Assembly (NCBI GenBank): GCA_963575745.1
Contig: CAUYUJ010014590.1
Coordinates: forward strand, 230,001-294,000
Reading direction: 5' to 3'
DNA length: 64,000 nt
Source of the DNA: Prorocentrum cordatum
Lineage: Eukaryota; Sar; Dinophyceae; Prorocentrales; Prorocentraceae
Shown here: positions 1-8,381 of the stretch, piece by piece
Layout: each line of letters starts with the position of its first letter
Position numbering within the stretch: the first letter of the stretch is position 1
The notes under the pieces: model-generated
Seen by the model: the letters and a program-made list of their open reading frames with translations, nothing else
The model's database searches: none
What the model was told of the DNA's origin: nothing
Position numbers and translations under genes: made by a program

Positions 1-169
1 GTCAGCACGCACTCCGGGAGGGGCCCGGTGAGTAGCGGTGGCATCGATGCCATTTTGACTGCGAAGGTTTCACGGCCAGTGCCGCCGACCCGGAAGGGGG
101 ACGAGGACGACGGCGGCGGCGGCGGAGACGACGACGACGACGACGCTGACGCCTGTCAGGGTCCTCAGG

Positions 170-700
170 GATGCTGTTTGGGGTATCCTCGAAGCGCTTC
201 TCGGGGGTCTCTGGGGGCCAGTTTGGGGGCAGGTCTCTTGGGGGCCTCCCGGAGGTCTCTTGGTGGCCTCTGGGGGCCTCCTGGGAGCCTCTCGGGGCCG
301 AGGGCTCCAAGTGTCCGTTCGGATCACAAGTCTGGGGACCCTCTTGGAGCCGTCTTGGGACCCTCCTGGCACGTCTTGGGGGCCTCCTGGGCAGTCTGGG
401 GCCCCTGTTGGGTCGTTTTGGGGGGCCGTCGTGGTGCGATCGATCTTGGGGGCCTGTTGGGCCATCTTGTCGCGTCGGGAAGCCGACAGTGCGAGAACAC
501 CGACATCTAACAAACTCCTCATTGAAATCAATAATGTTTGCCTCTTGGAGCCATATTGCCTATTGGGAACGCTCTGGGAGGCCTCTTCGGGCGTTTTGGA
601 GGCATCTTGGGCTGACTGTTCGGCAATTCGGAGCACTCTTGGACCGTCTTGGGGGCCTCTTGGACCACTCTTGGCCCGCCTTGAGGCCTCTGGGACACCC
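170..700. repeat. Degenerate CTTGGGGGCC-type repeat tract
   Basis: Short motifs such as CTTGGGGGCCTC and CTTGGGACC recur irregularly through this stretch and leave several frames open on both strands. I see no conserved domain. A related tract lies at 39775-40130. The remainder of 1-995 holds nothing I recognise. Confidence 0.6.
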
Positions 701-996
701 CGGGGGATGGTATTCAGACCTTGGGACCTCTTCCCCCGCGCTCAACCCCCAGCGGGGAAGGGATCAAAGGGAAGGGGCTTCTCTTCGACAGACTCAACTA
801 CTTTGACTTTTGTGATCGATTTGGTTTTCCAGGGCCCGTGAACGGGCCCCTGGAACATCAAACATGGATCCGCGGCGAGAAATTGGCCTTGGGGAGGGGT
901 CGGGATCTCTGGGGCCGCGCCTTGGAACGACTCATATCGGAGGATGTCCAGAGACACTTGGTGGCGTTGAAGGGGATGGCTTTTCTTGGGATGACC

Positions 997-1231
997 CGAA
1001 AGGGGGTCCAGCGACAAGGGGGTGGTGCAATAGATTTGGTGCAATGGATTTGTGGGGTTGCAATACATTTGGGGCGTGCAATACATTCCGGAGCGCAAAT
1101 GTATTGCTGGATTTTCGCGTGCAATACATTCGTTGCAATACAATGCAGTACAATTCTCCAGCGCAGTACGTTTGCAATACAGTTGCCCCAAATCTAATGC
1201 ACCACCCCCTTGCAGCTGGACCCCCTTTTGG
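997..1231. mobile_element. MITE-like element with ~43-bp terminal inverted repeats
   Basis: The left arm (997-1039) and right arm (1188-1231) are near-perfect reverse complements; the outer end reads AAAGGGGGTCCAGC. The ~150-bp interior is a run of GCAATACATT-like words and holds no protein. A second copy of the outer right end (GTCGCTGGACCCCC) appears at 1406-1420, so the neighbouring element at 1231-1400 may have inserted close to this terminus. It is the first of four abutting inverted-repeat elements. Confidence 0.75.
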
Positions 1232-1400
1232 TCGGGGGTGGACAGACCTCCTACCCTGATACGTCGATTAGTGAATTGTCCGTTTTCGGTTCTCGAGAGG
1301 GCGCCGCGGCCGTCATTTTCCAGGCTTGCGCCCGCCAGGTTTGGCCCGAGGTCGTTTTCACTAAACCACGTTTTACTAAAGGGAGGTCTGTCCGTCCCCG
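1231..1400. mobile_element. MITE-like element, GGACAGACCTCC family, copy 1
   Basis: It begins TCGGGGGTGGACAGACCTCC and ends GGGAGGTCTGTCCGTCCCCGA, so the termini are inverted repeats of about 20 bp. The interior starts ACCCTGATACGTCGATTAG and matches the elements at 6746-6913 and 7058-7190. It is about 170 bp long and non-coding. Sharing with two sites inside a gene intron marks it as a dispersed, non-autonomous element. Confidence 0.75.
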
Positions 1401-1432
1401 ATTTGGGTCGCTGGACCCCCTTTTTCACCACC

Positions 1433-1596
1433 TACCAGACCACCCCAACCCAACCCGAAGGCCTCAATTTGCCCTCCATTTCCAGTGGGGGGGGGGTCGG
1501 GGAACGTCGAAAAAACACGTATGGAACCCGTACCCCCCCCCAACCCGAAATTCGGGTCAAATTCGGGTCTTCGGGTTGGGTTGGGGTGGTCTGGTA
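1433..1596. mobile_element. MITE-like element with 37-bp inverted repeats and TA flanks
   Basis: The arms at 1435-1471 and 1558-1594 are inverted repeats starting CCAGACCACCCCAACCC. A TA dinucleotide lies directly outside each end (1433-1434 and 1595-1596), as expected for a TA target-site duplication of the Tc1/mariner type. The interior is rich in CCCAACCCGAA. The right-hand TA is shared with the next element. Confidence 0.7.
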
Positions 1597-1786
1597 CGGT
1601 AGGTTTGCGTCGTGTCGACCGGCGGCGACCCCAGCGCGGGCGTTCAAGGTTGAACGCCGCCGGCGACCCAGAATCGATCGATGTTGAACGATCGGACGTT
1701 GCGGCAGCGGCCGATCGTTCAAGGTTGAACGATCCCTGCGGTGTCAAAAACCGTCGCTGGGGTCGACACGACGCGAACCTGCCGTA
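1595..1786. mobile_element. 192-bp TA-flanked MITE, copy 1
   Basis: The ends read CGGTAGGTTTGCGTCG and, inverted, CGGCAGGTTCGCGTCG, each bounded by TA. The interior holds two nested palindromes (GCGTTCAAGGTTGAACGC and GATCGTTCAAGGTTGAAC). A copy of the same 192-bp length, nearly identical by eye, lies at 28197-28388, and a decayed relative at about 20255-20450. TA flanks and inverted repeats suggest a Tc1/mariner-type non-autonomous element. No coding capacity. Confidence 0.8.
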
Positions 1787-1913
1787 GGTAGTCACTTTTG
1801 GGTCGCCCCGAAATTTCCTCGCCTCGGGGTGCCGTGCCGGCACCTGCTCCTCGCCGAGGGGGTCTCTGGCGGTGCCCCCGAGTCGCCCCGAGCGGACGAC
1901 GGAGGCCCCAGGG

Positions 1914-2048
1914 AGCAGGAGCAGGAGGAGGAGGAGGAGGAGGAGGAGGAGGAGGAGGAGGAGGGGGAGGAGGAGGAGGAGGAGGAGGAGGAGGAGGAGG
2001 GGGAGGAGGAGGAGGAGGAGGAGGAGGAGGAGGAGGAGGAGGAGGGGG
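1914..2048. repeat. (GGA)n microsatellite
   Basis: An almost uninterrupted GGA repeat of about 135 bp. It generates poly-Gly, poly-Glu and poly-Arg frames that should not be taken as genes. Confidence 0.95.
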
Positions 2049-2143
2049 GATTCACGGCCCAAGGCCAGGGCCATGGAGTCTTCGAGATTTCGTGGCCCCT
2101 TTTTTTCTGATCGCACGTGTCCTGGCCTGTCTCTGTCCGCAGG

Positions 2144-2468
2144 CATGCTTCGGGCCACGATGCGCTACACCCCCTCTTCGTTGTCCCCCTCTCTGGCGTC
2201 GCCTCTCAACCTTTGCGTGTTACTACTCATCATCTGTTCGGGCAGAGACCTTGCATCTTTTCAGCTGTGCCGCGCTGGTAGGGTCGTGAAGCCGGCGTGC
2301 AATTCATTGTTCTGCTTCCCGAACAAGAGCATCAACATAACATTTCGAAGGTCGAGGCTGAAATCAGCGCTGGACCACCCGTGGATGCACCTCCGACGCC
2401 AGCGCGCTCCGCGTGCCTGGGGGGATCAGCGCCGTCCCGAGGGATCCACACGGAGCTTCGGGAGATGA
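2144..2468 (+). CDS. Possible exon with hydrophobic leader
   Basis: From an ATG at 2144 the frame stays open to 2468, about 107 residues. It begins with a Ser/Pro-rich N-terminus followed by a hydrophobic core (PLNLCVLLLIICSG) that could be a signal peptide or anchor, then a Cys- and Arg-containing stretch. I do not recognise a family. It lies 480 bp upstream of the first methyltransferase exon on the same strand, but nothing links them. It may be chance. Confidence 0.2.
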
Positions 2469-2947
2469 TGTTTATGCAATTTGATGTTCTGCGCTTCAGG
2501 GAGGAGTGTCCAGCGCCGATCCAAGAAATGTGGAGCCCCCATGCTGGTGGCTATGAATGCGTTTTCTTTTCAATAAGAGGGCGGAGCGAGGTATGCGGTC
2601 TCCTGAAAAGGTATGGGGGCTGTCTCAGAAGCCCTCCTGCACTTCCGTGAGGCCTGTCGAGAGGCCTCGGGCCCCTTCTGAGAAGACCCCTTGCCTCTTT
2701 GGAGCTCCGCCCCATGATGATAGTTGTTCTTGGACTCATCGCTGGCGTACGCATTGTGCTGCTAGCGCGGCCCTGGCAGGCCCCGTTTCCACACAGCATT
2801 GGGGCACTCCGTCGCTCAATCGGGCAGGCTTGCCGCCGTGCTTCGGGAGTTGCCTTCCCCGATCTGTGGTTCTGTCGCCCACGCGCCAGCCCCTACAGGT
2901 CCCTAATCCATGCCAGCGTGCGCCCGACTTTGACCGCCGCCAGCCAG
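2469..2947. other. No recognisable gene
   Basis: Frames are open on the plus strand, but I see no motif. The frame of the first methyltransferase exon extends back to 2699, through a hydrophobic stretch (MMIVVLGLIAGVRIVLLA) without family similarity. I found no GxGxG SAM-binding exon here. Confidence 0.5.
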
Positions 2948-5900
2948 GACTGGCACGGTGTCCTGTTCGACCGCAGTGATGTGGTGAGCGCGACCTCCGA
3001 GCTCGCGGAGGAGGGCATCGCCGAGCGCGTCCGCGCGGTGGGCGGCGATTTCTTCAACGATGAGGGCACGATGCCCGCGGCCGACGTGTACATTCGAAGA
3101 CCGAACGAAGACATCGGCACAACCTTTCGGAGGTCCGTGCGAGTTTCTGTGGTCTGCGCTCGATCCCCCTCCCCCCGCCCCTCCACGGCGCGCGAAGAGC
3201 CCTGGGGGGCGCCGCCAGCGGCGCCCGGATCGCTTTGGCTGCCGGCCGCCGACCCAAGAGATCCGCGCGGACCCCCGAAAGTGTGTGCTCGCGTGCAGCT
3301 GGCACGAGGGTTGAGGGCAGCCCCAGTCGGGCGAAGAGAACTATGCACATGCACCGATCCTGGCAAGGCCCATTTTTGACCCAGGATCGGTGCATATGCC
3401 TTCCTGGCCAAGGTAGGAGGGCGTATGCACCGATCCTGGGCTCAGGATGGGCCTGGCCAGAATCGGTGCATGTGCATAGTTCTTTTTCCTCTACCCAGCT
3501 TTGGAAGGGTACCCTGCTTCTCTTTGTGTCTGGGCCTCTGCGCCCACGGGGGATATATTGCTCGTTCAGGGGCACCTCCGCGGGCACGCGGGCCGTCTGC
3601 GAAGAGGCGCGCGTTCTGTGATTCCACGCTCTTGCGGCCGTGCTGCGGCGGTAGTCGCTTCGGTCTTCTCCGCATGCTCAAGTGGATTCTGCACGACTGG
3701 GGCGACGAGCGGTGCCTGTCGATCCTGCGGCACATCCGCGCCGCCGCGGCGGGCGGCGCCGTCGGGCGGCCGCCGCGGCTGCTCGTCGTCGAGAATTTCC
3801 TGCCCGAGAGCGCCACCGCGCGGGAGGCGTGGCCGAGTCCGACCCGAGAGACCCGATTCGCTCGATCTCAGGTCGGCGGGCTCCACTCCATTCCATTCCA
3901 TTCCACTCTACTCCACTCCCTGTCCTCCTCCTCTTCCTCCTCCTCTTCCTCCTCCTCCCAACTCAAGGGGGAACCAGTGGAACTGTTGGTGCAAAGTGGA
4001 CTGGACGCAGCTCGTGAAGGCGCAGGAGAAGCATCCAGAAGACGAGCTCATGCAAGAGTGGGTGGACAAAATGAAGGACGACGTCGGCAAAGACAGCGAT
4101 ATATGGCCTGACATCGAATGCAAGTAAATGTTCCACCCGTTCAAGAGGGGGCCTCAATTGTGGTGGAGCTCGAGGTAGGAGAGAAGTGGGAAGCGTTCGT
4201 AGCGGACAGGTTGCCGCAGAAACTAAACAGACGACGCCATCAAGGAACACCATTACAAGTTCTACGACGCCGCCCGGAAGATGAGCCCAGAGGAGCTCTT
4301 CGAGCTGATCCCATTGTCCTTCCCGATGACGCACACGGCCGAGGGCTGCGCACTGACCGCAAGGTACCCAGTGGACGCGTGGATAAGAGCTGGGAGGAAA
4401 ACCTTCACTATGCAGAGCTGGTGGCAGCTGGCGCTGAAGATTTCGAAGAATGACGAGGATGACCTCCACAGTGTGAAGGTTGCCTTGAAGAGTATGAAGA
4501 ACGAGGACGCGCTCGACCAAGGGGATGAAGAACGAGGACGCGCTCGTCAGCAGCTACGAGACAGCACGAAGACCCTTCTGGATGGCACCGGACCTTCGAA
4601 CAGTACGCCAAGTCGGAGGAGGCGGCCAGCTCCAGCGGCCGCAGGCGCGAGAGCCAAGTGGCAACGCCAACAGGCGCATTTGCCAGGGTTTCTCGGAGTG
4701 CGACTCTCGGCAGGTAGGGTGGGCAGATTCAGTGGGACCATCACTGGCGGGGCCATTTCGGCGTGAGGACCCACGAGAGAGTGCTCGCACAGACAGCGTC
4801 TTGGGAAGTAATTTTTTGGAGGGCCGACAGGTACACTATTGCATGGAGTGAGGATGGACAAATTTGATAACCACGAAGGCCACCAACGCGCATCCTCGAG
4901 GGTCCCACCTCCAGTCTGCTCCTTTCTACCAACACTTCGAGGGGAGCAGTGGGATACGAATGCAGGGTATCAGGGTACAGATGCGACACTGCGCGGGGCA
5001 ACTATCGACCACTACGCTTTGGAAAAGAAGTGAGCAGAGAAAAAGATCATCTAGTCTGATGATTCAAAGCACAGTAGGATATTTCCCCCCCCGCAAGAAG
5101 TTGGAACGTTTGGGCTTCCCGAGGATCCCCCTCTTCTCCTTTTGAGAGGTCGCGTCGTCGTCACCCCGCCCTAGTTTGGGAGCCGTGCTCGCCCTGCGCG
5201 TCCGCAGTTCCACGGGCACGCCGAAGGGCAACTGCTGCTCCGCCCGCAGCGACCCGCAAGGATTCGTATTCACAAGGCAGCGAGCCATTCTCACGGGGCC
5301 ACGTCGAAACTCACCCATTGCAGCTTCGGGACCCCCTTATGCGGATGTCCTGTCTTGTCCTGGCCTCCTCCTCCTCCTCCTTTTCCCCCTCCCCCTCCTC
5401 CTCTTCTCCCTCGTCGTCGTCCTCCTCCTCCTCCTCCTGCTGCTCCTCCTCCTCCTCCTCCTCCTCCTCCCCCTCCTCGCCTTTTTCCTCGCCACCCTGC
5501 GCGCCCCGAGGCCTCCGAGCTGCGCCGACCCCCCGCCGGGCTCGCCGCCGATCCGGGATCGAGCAGTCGCCCCTTTCTCATGAAGAGGAAAGGCCCGCCC
5601 CTTCGCTCGATAAGAGAGGGGGCGGACCCTATCAGGGGGCGGCGGGGACTGTCAGAACCCCTCGCGTTTCCTGAGACGCCGTCTCTGCCCTGGAGCTTTG
5701 GAACGGGGTCAATGAGGCTTCCACCGGGCTCGTCGCCCATCAGAGGATGAAAGGATACCGCCACCGCTATTCGTCTCTCGCCGACACGGTTGGAGTCGCA
5801 TCCAACCCCTGGTCTGAATGCACCCCAAGAGAAGGCATGGGAGAGGCGTCGACTCGTTTCCGGCCAGTCAAAGCCGATTCGATTCCGATGCTCCGATGAG

Positions 5901-7339
5901 CCGAGTCGGCTCGACGCTCGCATGGCATTTCTGTGCACCCTGGCGCTGCCGATACGATGCGGTTTCGATTCCGTGCCGATGCAGCACGGCCCGACGCACA
6001 TATGGGTTCGATCCGATTGATCGATTCGATGTTGACAGATCCTGCGGGAGGCGGGCATGTGGGTCATGTACGGCGGCCGCGACAGGACCATCGCCGAGTA
6101 CGGAGAGCTCTTGCAGGCGCCTGGGACAGCGTCTAGATCTTCTGTCAGCTGGCGGGCAACAAGGGTTCAGCGCAATCGGGGCTCAACCCGAGCGCCAGAT
6201 CCTGCAGGATTATGCAGCGCTGGATCTTGATGGAGCCAGGTCTTGGAGCTGCGTGCGGCCCTGGGGATGTCCTCTTATCTGTCGACTCGGGTCTGGGAAG
6301 ATCTCGGCCAACCTGCAGCGCAGTTTCTCGCAGGCTGTTGAGCTTTGTTTTCGCTGAGCCGTGTCAGCAAACGCTCAGTTTTGTAGTCGCACGACGACGG
6401 GGCGGCATTTGACGGGGTCGAGCGTTCGGCCTCGGCGCGGGCAGATCGGGCGAGCGACGGCGACGTCGACGACCCCCACCACACCGTAGCAGCCTGAGCC
6501 AAATCCCCATTCCTCTAATTTGGCGTTACCCTTGCTCGGTCCGATCTTGAGGATGCTGTTCGGTTCTTGGAAAGGGGCACTCCTCAAACATCGTCTCGGG
6601 CTGGCCGATCTTGGGGATGGGGTCCACAAGTTCGAGGCTGGGTGCCACCACCATCAATCAGCGGCGCGCCCAGGGGGGACGGCAGAGGGGGCGGGCCTGC
6701 TCAGACGGCTCGGAAGGGTTCTGGTCTTCTTATACACGTTTCAAGGGTGGACCGACCTCCTACCCTGACACGTCGATTAGCGAATTGGCCGTTTTCGGTT
6801 CGCGAAAGGGCGTCGCGGCCGTCATTTTTCCGGGTCCAGGTCCGTCGGTTTCGGTCCTAGGCCTTAGGCCGTTTTCACGAAAGGGAGGTTTATTAAAGGG
6901 AGGTGTGTCCACCGCCGAATGTTCTAAGCATCCACTGATGCTTTAGAGGGCTTCTGGGAAGCCCCGCCGCCTTCTGACAAGGCCGGCTCCCCTTTCACTT
7001 CCCCCCGGATTCGCCTCACAGATGAGTTCGATCCTGGTTGCCACCACCACCATTCGGGAGTGGACAGGACCCCCACCCTGACACGTCGATTAGTGAATTG
7101 TCCGTTTTCGGTCCTCGAGAGGGCGCCGCGGCCGTCATTTTCCAGGCTTGCGGCCGGCAGGTTTGGGCCCGAGGTCGTTTTCACTCAACCGAGCCATGAC
7201 GACCACGACCACGGCCACGGCGACGAGCGCCACGGCGGCGACCGCGGCGGCGGCCGAGGCGGCCGGCTTCGTGGTCGGGCGCACGACCAGACTGGGGGAG
7301 CATTGGGTCGCCATCGAGGCCAGCGTCGGGCCGCCGTAG
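2948..7339 (+). CDS. O-methyltransferase (Methyltransf_2 type), 3' four exons
   Basis: Four exons read in phase: 2948-3093, 3676-3826, 6051-6116 and 7259-7339 (TAG at 7337). Together they encode 147 residues, the C-terminal part of a SAM-dependent O-methyltransferase of the COMT/ASMT or bacterial hydroxyneurosporene-methyltransferase type. In order: GVLFD (end of strand beta-2, whose acidic residue binds SAM ribose), GGDFF, the hallmark ADVYMLKWILHDWGDE whose His is the catalytic base in the family, LLVVENFLPE, MYGGRDRTIAEYGELLQ, then AAGF and WVAIEA near the end. Exon 1 is preceded by AG (2946-2947); a start a few codons upstream is possible. The family is about 340-370 residues, so the dimerisation part and the GxGxG exon are missing: upstream of the window or lost. 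Introns are 582, 2224 and 1142 bp with unusual junctions, described separately. No stop or frameshift interrupts the joined exons. Substrate unknown. Confidence 0.85.
3094..3675 (+). mobile_element. Intron 1: introner-like insertion
   Basis: The exon ends GTGTACAT and the next resumes GCTCAAGTGG, restoring Val-Tyr-Met-Leu-Lys-Trp in frame. CAT occurs at both ends (3091-3093 and 3673-3675), like a 3-bp target duplication. Just inside lie 10-bp inverted repeats, GAAGACCGAA (3096-3105) and TTCGGTCTTC (3659-3668). Neither boundary is GT/GC-AG. Direct repeats plus terminal inverted repeats at non-canonical introns match the introner elements known from dinoflagellates and Amoebophrya. The exact cut within CAT cannot be decided. 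Confidence 0.7.
3336..3484. mobile_element. Nested palindromic (foldback) element, copy 1
   Basis: The ends are near-perfect inverted repeats of about 28 bp starting AGAACTATGCACATGCACCG. A second pair lies inside (CCAGGATCGGTGCATATGCC against GCGTATGCACCGATCCTGG), so the 149 bp can fold into two hairpins. It sits within methyltransferase intron 1. A relative lies at 44270-44430. Confidence 0.75.
3918..3960. repeat. CTC/TCC-rich microsatellite
   Basis: A TCCACTC/CATTCCA run passes into (CTC)n inside intron 2. No gene. Confidence 0.85.
3997..4851 (+). pseudogene. Protein-like fragments nested in intron 2
   Basis: Two plus-strand stretches read like real protein. The first, at about 3997-4127, includes LVKAQEKHPEDELMQEWVDK and ends at a stop. 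The second, about 4231-4515, contains HHYKFYDAARKMSPEELFEL and then SWWQLALKISKNDEDD. An AG at 4229-4230 could be its acceptor. A 22-bp segment is duplicated (4494-4515 and 4525-4546, offset 31 bp), shifting the frame; the shifted frame continues ALVSSYETARRPFWMAPDL. Charged helical segments with a Trp resemble repeated hypothetical proteins of dinoflagellates, but I cannot name the family. It is probably a decayed gene or gene fragment. Confidence 0.4.
5365..5490. repeat. (CTC)n-rich tract
   Basis: CCTCCTCCT repeats of about 125 bp with TCGTCG interruptions, inside intron 2. They create long poly-Ser, poly-Leu and poly-Gly frames that are not genes. Confidence 0.9.
6746..6913. mobile_element. 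GGACAGACCTCC-family MITE, copy 2
   Basis: The ends read GGTGGACCGACCTCC and GGGAGGTGTGTCCACC. The interior starts ACCCTGACACGTCGATTAG as in copy 1. Complete at both ends, 168 bp, inside methyltransferase intron 3. Confidence 0.75.
7058..7190. mobile_element. GGACAGACCTCC-family MITE, copy 3 (truncated)
   Basis: It begins GAGTGGACAGGACCCCCACCC, then follows copy 1 through GTCGTTTTCACT. The last ~35 bp with the right terminus are missing. It ends about 70 bp upstream of exon 4. Confidence 0.65.
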
Positions 7340-7439
7340 CTCCCAGGGCTGCGCACCTGCGGCCGAGGTCGCGCAGAGGTCCCAGGGCAGCAGAAGCGCG
7401 TCTTTTACGCATGTCCCCTTCCTCCTCCCTTTCCTCCTC

Positions 7440-7620
7440 GTCCTAATCTTCCGATTCCTCCTCCTCCTCCTCCTCCTCCTCCTCCTCCCCTTCCCCCTTC
7501 CCCTCCCCCTCCTCCTCTTCCTCCTCCTCCTCTTTATCCTCCTCCATGTCCTCCTCCTTCTCCTCCTCCCTTTCCTCTTCCTCCTAATCTTCCTTCTCCT
7601 CCTCCTCCACCTCCTCACGC
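7440..7620. repeat. (CTC)n-rich microsatellite downstream of the methyltransferase
   Basis: CTCCTCCTC runs with CTTCCC interruptions start about 100 bp after the methyltransferase stop. 7620-8380 also contains a (GGA)n run (8075-8165) and GC-rich sequence. A minus-strand frame at 7849-8409 begins FQIFNQHLKAPDSDTCHEQQ and could be an exon, but it then runs into the GGA repeat. Confidence 0.8.
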
Positions 7621-8381
7621 ACTGGCGGCCTTGCGGCGGTCTTGTCCGCCATAGCCGAGCGCGCGCGCCCGCCCGCGGCCGCGGGCGTGAGCGCGCGCAG
7701 CAGAATCAGGATCCAGCCTCTGGGCCCAAGAGCCCCCGTCGAGGACCGAGAGAGAAGCCTCGAAGCAAACGACCTCAGAGGGCCTCGAGAGGGGGGAGAG
7801 GGCGGGGGCCCACGGCCCGTGGGTCGGAGACCCGAGGCGCAGTTCATTTCAGCCCCCCAACCACCACCGCGGCAGCAGTAGGCGACCTCCTTCACGAGCA
7901 AGCCATGCCGAGGTGATGGTGGGAGGGCCAAAGCAGCATGCAAATGCGCGGGGCCCCCCCGAGGCGGGAACAGGGCCGAGAGAGACGGCGGCCGTGGGGC
8001 CAGAGCGAGAGGAGAAAGGGGGGGGCCCGAGAAGGGACAAGGAGGAGGGCCTCATGGGCCCTCGCGTCGAAGGACAAGGAGGAGGAGGAGGAGGAGGGGG
8101 ACGAGGAGGAGGAGGAGGAGACGTTGGAGTTGGAGGAGGAGGATGAGGAGGAGGAGGAGGCTCCAAGAAGGCACCCGAGGATAGAGGAAGGGGTCCCCGG
8201 AAGGCCTCTGGGCGGCCGTCGGCGCACGGCCGCCGCGGGCCCATGTGCAAGACGTAGGCGTCCACCTCGCCCCCCTCGCGGCCGCCTGCACCCCGCTGGG
8301 TGTCTAAGGGGTCGGCACGCTCACCGCGGAGGGGGAGTCGTCGACCCTGCTGTTCATGGCAGGTGTCGCTGTCGGGCGCCT

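Larger units (their letters stand above)
3827..6050 (+). other. Intron 2 of the methyltransferase (GC-AG)
   Basis: The junctions are GAG|GCGTGG and GGGAG|GCGGGC, phase 0. A perfect 10-bp direct repeat GCGGGAGGCG spans both sites (3820-3829 and 6044-6053), so excision anywhere in it gives the same mRNA. GC donors and a G after the acceptor AG are known in dinoflagellates. I found no terminal inverted repeats. The intron holds CTC tracts, remains of another gene (3997-4851), and 4900-6040, where I see only repeats and GATCGATTCG-like words. Confidence 0.75.
6117..7258 (+). other. Intron 3 of the methyltransferase (GC-AG)
   Basis: The junctions are TTGCAG|GCGCCT and CCGAG|GCGGCC, phase 0, again sharing a direct repeat (AGGCG). 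Joining gives GELLQ followed by AAGFVV, the expected family sequence. The intron contains two copies of the GGACAGACCTCC element. 6125-6740 holds no gene I recognise. Confidence 0.75.

Noticed and set aside
49-60. GCCATTTTGACT, resembling part of the spliced leader
   Set aside because: Only about 12 nt match and the CTCAAG end is absent; expected by chance in 64 kb. The same applies to GCCATTTTGATCC near 45985 and the AGCCATATTGCCT stretch near 549.
6001-6030. tRNA-like GGTTCGATCC box
   Set aside because: No acceptor stem or anticodon arm could be folded around it by eye; no tRNA or rRNA gene was found in the window.
7181-7618. Arg/Lys-rich minus-strand protein and the poly-Thr/Ala start before exon 4
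   Set aside because: The former is a translation of (CTC)n; the latter is intron sequence upstream of the AG|GCGGCC acceptor at 7258.
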